A stretch of DNA of 64,000 nt from assembly GCA_009869945.1 (NCBI GenBank), contig WIXG01000154.1, forward strand, positions 109,818 through 173,817. The letters run 5' to 3'. Positions 56,968-64,000 of this stretch are shown here, in pieces. Under the pieces are notes generated by a model. That model made no database searches. It was not told the DNA's origin and was given only the letters and a program-made list of their open reading frames with translations. Origin of the DNA: Mesaphorura yosii. Lineage: Eukaryota; Arthropoda; Collembola; Poduromorpha; Tullbergiidae. How positions within the stretch are numbered: the stretch's first letter is position 1; the number at the start of each line of letters is the position of its first letter. The position numbers and the translations under genes are program-made.

Positions 56968-58194
56968 TTAAAACAAAAGTGCAATGGACGCCAAAACGGC
57001 AGTCAATGAAGTCAAAGTCAAATCAAGCCTCAATCTACTTGATCCATTATTAATGGACACCTTCTCCACATAAGTATTCGGGTTTGTATTGTAACTGTCC
57101 AGCCCCTTCCACCATCCGTAGTGACCTTCACCGCCGTACCGTCCTCCGGGTAGGTCGGGATCCGTGAGTCGTATGTCGCTCTTCCAGGGCTCGTCAAACG
57201 CTTCGAAAAGATACGTGCGGTCTTTATTCTCTGAGGCGAGCTCGTTCATTCCTATCCAGAAGGCTTTCATGTTCTCAAGGTTGTTGTACTTCGAAGGAGC
57301 GTTCTTGCTCCTCCCGGACGAGGGCCAGCCTGTGTCGCCAATCATGTACTGGAAGTCGTCGCTTGGGTTCAGCTTATGCAGGTAATCGTGAATCCTCTCA
57401 AACTGTGCGCTGACGTCTTCGACCGCGGCCTGCACACCTTTCTTGACGGATTCAGTCGATGGGAAGTAGTTGCACATGATGAAGTCGGAGTCAATTACAA
57501 TTTGGGTCAGCGTTTTATTGGCTGGGCCGTTGTCTACGATATGGTGGCAGGTATGCGTCCGGACACCGACCTTGAGCCCGGCCGCCCTGGCGCGCTCCTT
57601 GTTCTGATTAATCAGTTTCAGTACTTCTCCTCCACGCTCGTCGTCATGGATGTACTGATTAGTGAAGATGAGCCCCCAGACTGTGCCGGGATGCTTTGCG
57701 TTTGCTTCTCGTGCTGCGGCGAACGCGGACTCGACTTCTTGCCTGAATATTTCAGGATTCTCGCTCTGGTGAATGCCTTGAGCCATGGATATCAGCGTTT
57801 TCCCGGCTTCGGCGTTCAGCTCGCTGGCAGCTTTCGCGACCAGCCCGTTTGAGTCGCCTTGATCGTATGCCTTGCCAAGACTCCCGACGGTCGTGCCCAT
57901 GCTGTACGTCGCAATGTGAGTGAATTTGGAGGCGATGTGCTTCAACATGATTTTGATGTCATTTAGATTGTACGAGTTCCGTGGCGGAATGTTCTCGCCC
58001 TCCCACTGCTTTGTGTACGGAGAGAAACTGACTCCGACGTACTCTCGATCAAATTCCTGGGCCACGCCCGCGCTGATGCAGCCGATCTGAAAAATATTCC
58101 AGTTTAGAAAGTCAAGCAAACCTTTAATCGACTAGATGGAAAAAGAAATTCTTACCGTCAACACGAATATCGGCCAATATTTTTGTAGTTTCAT
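56968..58194 (-). CDS. Secreted GH17 (beta-1,3-glucanase family) protein with altered catalytic sites
   Basis: Two exons (58194-58156, 58086-56968), 385 aa. Residues 1-22 are a signal peptide and the C-terminus (NNGSSRLRLDLTL then a hydrophobic tail) looks like a GPI-anchor signal. GH17 landmarks: GVSFSPYTKQWEGE at the start, TGWPSSGRSKNAPS and LFEAFDEPWK. GH17 enzymes cut beta-1,3-glucans with two glutamates, in VGNE (acid/base) and SEsGWPS (nucleophile). Here the first motif reads FTNQ (Gln157) and the second GDTGWPS (Asp264). Both glutamates therefore appear replaced, so the protein may bind glucan without cutting it. GH17 is a fungal, plant and bacterial family, making horizontal acquisition likely; the intron and signal show it is now a eukaryotic gene. 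Confidence 0.85.
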
Positions 58195-59442
58195 TTCCAC
58201 AAGTTCACTAGTCGAATTCGAATCGTACACTGCAAATAAAATCGCTACAATTTGTCACCAAGTTCATCGAACAAACGCTGCCGTGGAGAAAAATGCTATG
58301 AAAATAAACCCACGGGATTTCCTTCACATGACGCAAGAGAACAACGACACGATGATTTTGCAACTCGCCGTGAAGAAAGTGGAAGCGGTTGCCGTAATTT
58401 ATTGCTCAAATTCCACGGAATTGGTCAAACGCCAGGAGAGGAAAACGAGTCACGTCTACTGAGTCGGCTGACGTCAAGAAATGAAACACTCGCCAAAATC
58501 AGAAGTGCGGCTTCTGTTTCGCGACTTTATTTATCGGACAGCATAAAAAATGTAATCGTGAGGCAGCCATGGCCAAACATCCGCTTAATTGCGGATCGCA
58601 GCAGTATTTACTATTTACAATGCAGAGTAAAACAAAAAGACATGTGTGTCTTGTCTAAACAAAACCAAGAATGATAAAAGCATGGATGCACGGTTAGGCA
58701 TTAGCATTAGAATCTGTTTACTCTAACAATCTGTGGAATTATCATGCCACCTTCTACGTTCTACCACTTCATCATTTATATGAATTGATGTCTTCTCGGA
58801 ATATTTGCAATTGATAGTGCATAATTTGGCAATGCTACTCAAGTGTACAGGTAAACTTGAATAGTATTTCCAGACAAACCGGACGCTCCAGTGACTTTTT
58901 TGTCCTTCATTTCGCCCAGAGTGATATTCCTACATTCTCGGTTCTGTCATGCTACGTAAAAAGTGTGACTCACTCGAAGACTTCGACTGGGGAAGTAGTA
59001 ACGGGCAAAACAACCAGGCATGAATGCGATCTACGCACAGTCTTTGACTTGCTCCACTTTAATTTATTGAACTCAGCATCCGTCCTTTAAATGAGAAAAT
59101 CAAGACCCGTCGTCATAATCATTCGTCTCCGTCTTAACGTCGAGAATGACATAAAAATAAGACATCCTGCTAGGCCACGCATGACATATATCATCAGTTT
59201 CAAATGCAATGCAAATGTAGAAGTGTCAAATGGCGTGTTGCGTATTTGGTCATATCTCATTTTGCACTGTAAAGTTCATTGCGATTCAATGAATCAAGCC
59301 AAGTCTGTTGGCTAAAATACGCAATGATCTTATTCGCAGCAAACATCCTTCATGATTCACATCCTTTAAAAATTTTAAGGGTATTTAAATGCTGAAATTC
59401 TCGGGCCAGAAGTTTTAATTGAGCCTTGTTTCTCAATTTAAG
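58195..59442. other. Intergenic, no recognisable feature
   Basis: About 1.2 kb upstream of both the GH17 gene and the lectin gene. Open frames at 58136-58674 and 58857-59315 have no domain or plausible splice context. TATTTAAA near 59386, about 55 bp before the lectin start, may be a weak TATA box. Confidence 0.45.
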
Positions 59443-60369
59443 ATGACCAAGACAGAAGAGTCATACCGATTTGACCTGAACGAGCCCAGCATGGCTGAGG
59501 AGCAGCACTCATCGCAGTGGATTGTTTCAAAATGTGACAGATTGAGACTCAGCTCGAGATCAATTCAAGTGGCAACATTGTGTGTAGTAATTTTGACACT
59601 GGTTTTCTCGATAGCATCGTTTTATTTCTCTGCGCGAGGATTATTGGAACATGCCCACGTCCAGACTGGAAGTCCTGACGGCTTCCACAATGCGCTTGCG
59701 CTGGGTTCCGGAAGTGCTGGAAACCGGATTGCTGATGAAGGCGAAAGCGGTTCGAAGTCCGTTACGACCGTGCCTCCTTCTTCGTTACCAAAATACGCAT
59801 TCTCAACTTATGAGGTAAGACATCGCGTCAGTTGTTTGAATTTTGAGAGCATTTCCTTTATGACACGCCTAATTTGACTTTCCAGCTGAATTGGTTCGAA
59901 GCTCTACAGCGTTGTCGGACTTTGGGAATGGAGCTTCTCAGCATCGAAACTCAGATGGAGCAAACATGGATTGGCGACTACATCATCAAAGGTAGGCCAA
60001 ATAATATTCTTAGTAAAAAGCGATCCAATTTCTACGTACATCGAAATACAGTATAACTTTTTTTTTAAATCTGCAGTTAATGTGCCTGGCCCCGAGAATG
60101 TCTGGTGGACATCCGGAACAAATCTCTTCTCGCCTAGCACATCAAATTATTACTGGGCTTCAAATGGTTTACGAATGAATTTTGCTGTCTGGCATAGCCT
60201 CATGCCGAATCGGCCCGATGACCAGCATTGTGTGGAATTGAGATCACACGACATCGGCACTTCGACTGAGGGCCAACTCCGATGGAACGATTTTGAGTGC
60301 TACGGGAAATCAAAGTTCATCTGTGAGTACGCTGATCGAGACCCGCAAAATGGATACACGCTTCTCTAA
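59443..60369 (+). CDS. Type II membrane protein with C-type lectin domain
   Basis: Three exons (59443-59814, 59886-59991, 60077-60369), 256 aa. Residues 1-40 are polar and probably cytosolic; 41-63 is one transmembrane helix (VATLCVVILTLVF), then a Gly/Ser stalk to about 120. The lectin domain occupies about 125-245: ALQRC, LLSIETQMEQ, WWTSGT, then QHCVEL, LRWNDFEC and KFICEY, the standard fold with its conserved cysteines and WND. The sugar-binding EPN/QPD tripeptide position reads MPN, so calcium-dependent mannose binding is uncertain. Such proteins mediate recognition in arthropod immunity or cell contact. Confidence 0.82.
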
Positions 60370-60889
60370 TTTAGACGTTTTAATTTCAAACCCCACACGA
60401 TAATTAGTCAAAATACAAATTGGTTGTCATTTCGAATTAAACGACGAATTCTTGATTTCCGGCTCTGGACAACTTTTCGCTTATTTTTCTTGTTCTCGTT
60501 CCTTTTGCCCAAGTTCGTAATCACTGTTCAGTTTTGCCTGTTTCGCAAGCTCCATGCGAATGCGAATTCCGAAATCAGCAACTACCCCCACCGCGGCCTG
60601 CAAGTTAACTGGCTCTATCTGGGATCAGGTGCAAGAAAGAACGGGGCTGTGAAGTGAGGCATGGTTAATGGTTTCATGAGTCATCGCGTCGTCTCGTCAA
60701 ATTCGCTTATGTGGCCAGGTGGCCTTTCTTTTGCTCATTTTGCTGTTGGCTAATTCACAGTCAATACTAAAATCACACCACCTTAAACTTGTATCTTTAT
60801 CTCATTCTTATCATCTTATCACTTCTTATGGTCATGATTGGCCTTAGAGAGCATAGCCTATTGTTTGTGATTAGTAGTAACCATTAATC
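60370..60889. other. Intergenic, no recognisable feature
   Basis: 520 bp between the lectin gene and the decayed F-box gene. Nothing identified. Confidence 0.4.
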
Positions 60890-62325
60890 ACAAACAAATT
60901 GTGATGCAAGTCATGGAGGCTGTGGTGAAGAGAACTTGTCTTAGGCGCTTGCTTCAACTTCGGCGCACTTGCAAAGTCTGGGACGAGGCCATAACTGCTG
61001 AGCACAAGCATGCCCATAGTCTGATCGAGCTGACAACTGAGCATGATTATCACGAATATATTCAACTAATATCTTAAGTTGGAGCCTTCAACACACCAAA
61101 TTTAGCCTGGACAACGTACAGTTGAATGCGAGCCATGTGCGTCTATATTCTTCAACGCCTGTGGAGCAAGAATCACAACGCTTCATCTTAATTGCGATGA
61201 AACGACTCCAAGCCCTGGCGATTTCCGCACGATTGTATTTGAACTCACTCCATTGCTGCGTAAATTTGAGGTAATTGGAATGGGGATTCAGAAATATTTT
61301 TGGGGACAAAGATCGTCTCTACCCGTAGGAGCTCGAAAATGGTTGTCTGGCGCTCAATGCCCGGAGCCTGACTCGTTATAAGCGTTCATGGCAGACTTGA
61401 TTAACGCTGCCATTAATTTGGAGCGTCTTAAGATATCTGGGCCAGAACTCAATGCAGCCGTGCTCCAGGTCCTTCGTGGCAAGAAGAATCTATACAAGCT
61501 AAAGAAGTTGAGCACGCTGAATTGCAAATTCAATGAAATCATTACGCTGCTCGAGCTGAGCTCAAGACCAACAAATCGGCTGCAAGTTCAAAAATTCGAA
61601 GTCTGTCACGACTCCAGAGACACATTCCGCGAACAGGAAATTTTCCCCTTGTGGGTTCGCTTTCTTGGGCTTCAATCCCAGAGCTTGCGTTCTCTAACAA
61701 TCAGCATTTTTACGATGGAGGGATTTCCAGTGTTCCGGCTTCCATCGATCCCGACTTTGACCCGACTGACCTTACAAGGTGGGAAAGGCACCGTCAGGTT
61801 TGATTGCCCGCTTCCAAGCCTGCAGGTGATCAAATCGGAAGATGGTAGACAAGATCTGCCTGATCCGAATGATATAAAAACGTTGCCAGGCATTGCCGAC
61901 TTGAAATGTATCACAATAACAATTTATGCCTGAAGTTTGAGTTTTAATGTGCGTACTACTTTCCATTTACTTTGCATTTGTAGAGCTGAGGGAGTTCACA
62001 CTGTACACATGCTGTAAGTTCACTTGGCGTGATTCTATTCCACTAACGGACATTAGCGGATACTACGGACTCGTGGTACCTGGAGACAAGCTCTGCACTG
62101 TTAGTATTCAAGGAGTTAATGGAAAAAGTCCGGTAAGCAGCTCAAGCTTCGCGTAAAAGTTAGCCGTTATTGAAAATGGAAAATTGCATTGGTGAGCTCT
62201 TCATTCTAGTTTTCGCCAAAATGGAAAATGCCAGGACGAAATTCAGTGTGCTTTGGGACCTCTCGGAAGCATTGTCTACGACGTGAACGAACTGATTGGC
62301 CAAGCTCCATTCAAAATCTAGTTCT
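60890..62325 (+). pseudogene. Decayed F-box / leucine-rich-repeat gene
   Basis: Coding-like pieces follow one another in the + orientation but in different frames. An F-box at 60890-61077 (LLQLRRTCKVWDEAI) ends in TAA. A block at about 61100-61280 (KFSLDNVQLNASHVRLY) ends in TAA. A repeat-rich piece at 61388-61933 (LERLKISGPELN, LRSLTISIF, PTLTRLTLQGG) has Leu spacing of degenerate leucine-rich repeats. Another at 61982-62141 (LREFTLYTC, CTVSIQGVNG) follows, and a last one ends at about 62322 (GKCQDEIQCALGPLG). No set of GT-AG introns I can see restores one frame. F-box/LRR proteins recruit substrates to SCF ubiquitin ligases; this copy looks dead. Confidence 0.55.
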
Positions 62326-63471
62326 ACGTGCCGACGAATTGTTTCATAGTTATGCTTAAAGCCGTTTTTCTAGTTAATTCTAGTTTTCTAGTTTTTAGTT
62401 AATAGTATCTAGTAATAGTTGTCTTATGATGTGAAATTCATATTCTATTCTGTTGTTATTTCCAATTTTTTAATTTTTCTTGCGTTTGTCACTACTTTTA
62501 AGTGTTCAATCATTTCATAGAAGTGGTGCTCGGAATCGGACACCGGCCAGGCGAATATTGAAATCGCTTCTGCTTTTTAGTTCGACTCGGCGGATTCTAA
62601 TTAAACAATAAAAATAGAATAGAAAGCTCCAGGTGTCATGTCATCTGTCAAAACCACCAGAAAATCTCAAAGGATACAAGTAAACTGTAATTTATGCCTT
62701 CCAAAGTATTCTCCAATAATTATATTTGAGAGCACAACTGTAATGGTGCCATAATTATTTCACTGACGCTTTTAATTGTCTTACTTACTAAATTATGCAT
62801 TAGTATTACACGTATAGGCGATTTATGTCGCACTTGCACTCCCTTCTTTTCTCAACAGATTTCAATTATGAACCCAATTTCAGCAGAATGGAGTTGAGTT
62901 CAGAATGTTTGCCATTTCTTGGTTTCGACTGTCTTGACTTAATATTATGATGGGTAGGAAAGATGATAAGACTGATATTCCAATGCGACTTGTTTTTGTG
63001 CGACGAGACTAGTCGTACGAATTACAGAAGAAAACGAACTTTTGAGAAATATTTCCAATCGGATTCAAGAAAATTGGAGTTGCGCTAAGACAAGCAGTGT
63101 AATTATCTAGATTAGCTCTTACACCTCTTAAGTCTTAAACCCGTGTCTCTTTAATTAAATATTAAGTGAATATGCCACTTGCCATTATTAATCGATAACT
63201 TTATCCAGGCTCCAGATTCCAGCACCAGCCCGATGATTGAAGGTGAAATTTCATATGTCAAATCTGACTTGGAGAACCTGGTTTGATTCTTTTGCTAAAC
63301 GTAGTTTGCTATTTTCCAGTCCTAAAGGTCCGACTTTATAAATAACGGTGTGAATCCAGCCCGCGACATTTTCAACTTTTACAATTCCACTGTCAAGCTC
63401 AACTTCTCTCACCAAACTCAACTTTACTCACTGGAGCTCCCAATTTAGCAAAGCAAAAATGGTGACGAAAC
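62326..63471. other. Intergenic, no recognisable feature
   Basis: About 1.15 kb of AT-rich sequence without a domain-bearing frame or clear repeat. Confidence 0.45.
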
Positions 63472-64000
63472 GGCACGATTTTGAGAATTCAGAGCTTATA
63501 AATTACAGGCACTTAACCGTCTTACCTTAGTCAATTCGTCTCACATGTCGTAGGCTCTTTTTCGATCTCAACCTTAATAGGGAGTGTTCAACTTGAAATG
63601 GTTACAAAGAAAGAGCTTGAGTGGGTCGAGTATTATGCTAGATGGATGTGTCAAAATCCATGCTGTGGAGTGAAATCATGGTACTAAACGGTTTTCGGTG
63701 ACGACCAAGAAATGGAAAATCCTTCTTAACGCATGTTACTTGGTCGGGCATGGATACGTTGTCGCGTTTACTGTGGTCCGGTTCTATTTCGCCTCAAAGG
63801 CAGACAGCCCGAAAACGGAGCCATTCTTGAAGATCCTATACATGGTAATGATGTTAACCGAAATCACAACCTTTTTTGTTAACATGTCCTTTGCGATATC
63901 CCGAAACAAATTGGTCAAGCTTCTGAATCAGCTTATAGTCTTCAATAGCAGACCAGGTGGAGCTCTTTTTAATTGAACAATTGTAAGGAAGTAAGAAAAT
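63472..64000 (+). pseudogene. Broken chemoreceptor fragment, inverted copy 2
   Basis: Nearly identical in opposite orientation to 38688-39222, from the TATA-like upstream region through the truncated coding part to the window edge. The ATG at 63599 begins MVTKKELEWVEYYARW. Relative to copy 1, five bases are missing after GCTAGATGGA, which shifts the frame. A further change turns the Trp codon TGG at the start of GTGGAATCATG into TGA. The downstream part (NACYLVGHGYVVAFTVV to NSRPGGALFN) survives as an open frame at 63698-63976. Copy 2 is therefore more degraded than copy 1. The repeat may extend past position 64000. Confidence 0.75.

Noticed and set aside
1-64000. tRNA, rRNA, CRISPR arrays, integrases or other prokaryotic-type mobile elements
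   Set aside because: Looked for by eye; no tRNA B-box with a matching A-box, no regularly spaced repeats, and no recombinase or reverse-transcriptase frame was found.

Overview
The window is nuclear DNA from an arthropod, most plausibly a springtail (Collembola) or a close relative. That placement is inference. It rests on short spliceosomal introns (mostly 50-80 bp, GT-AG), intronless seven-pass chemoreceptors of the insect Gr/Or type, tandem ZAD-C2H2 zinc-finger genes, an arthropod-type troponin C, and a secreted GH17 glucanase-like gene of a kind usually found in fungi, plants and bacteria. No plasmid, phage, CRISPR, rRNA or tRNA signature was seen.

Layout. 1-4.7 kb: the 3' end of an unknown + strand gene, an intronless chemoreceptor (-), and a frameshifted remnant of a second one. 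4.7-7.4 kb: a five-exon glutaminase (+) whose substrate pocket is extensively altered, followed by a duplicated copy of its 3' end. 8.3-9.2 kb: troponin C (-) with a MEF2/TATA promoter element. 10.7-14.9 kb: convergent SLC17-like (+) and SLC22-like (-) transporters. 15.8-16.9 kb: an unrecognised gene (+). 17.1-19.6 kb: two tandem glyoxylate/hydroxypyruvate reductases (-). 20.4-25.2 kb: a two-finger C2H2 gene, an intronless purple-acid-phosphatase-like enzyme and a saccharopine-dehydrogenase-like oxidoreductase (all +). 25.3-26 kb: a four-pass membrane protein (-). 26.4-33.7 kb: three tandem ZAD-C2H2 genes (-) with a 161 bp inverted-repeat element between two of them. 34.1-34.6 kb: a small frameshifted gene (-). 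35.1-38 kb: TBC1D23 (-). 38.7-44.9 kb: a chemoreceptor cluster (-) interrupted by a decayed immunoglobulin-domain gene. 46.5-49.1 kb: calpain (+). 49.8-51.7 kb: a lipocalin and a small cysteine-patterned secreted peptide (+). 52.2-55.2 kb: a long S/T-P-rich disordered protein (-). 57-58.2 kb: GH17-like protein (-). 59.4-60.4 kb: type II membrane C-type lectin (+). 60.9-62.3 kb: decayed F-box/LRR gene (+). 63.5-64 kb: an inverted, broken copy of the chemoreceptor fragment at 38.7 kb.

There is no operon-like organisation. The recurring theme is local duplication followed by decay: chemoreceptors, GRHPR, ZAD-C2H2 genes and the glutaminase tail. Coordinates of multi-exon genes come from splicing by eye; in each intact gene the exon lengths add up to a whole number of codons. 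The two most notable functional oddities are enzyme-fold proteins whose catalytic residues look replaced: the glutaminase and the GH17 protein.
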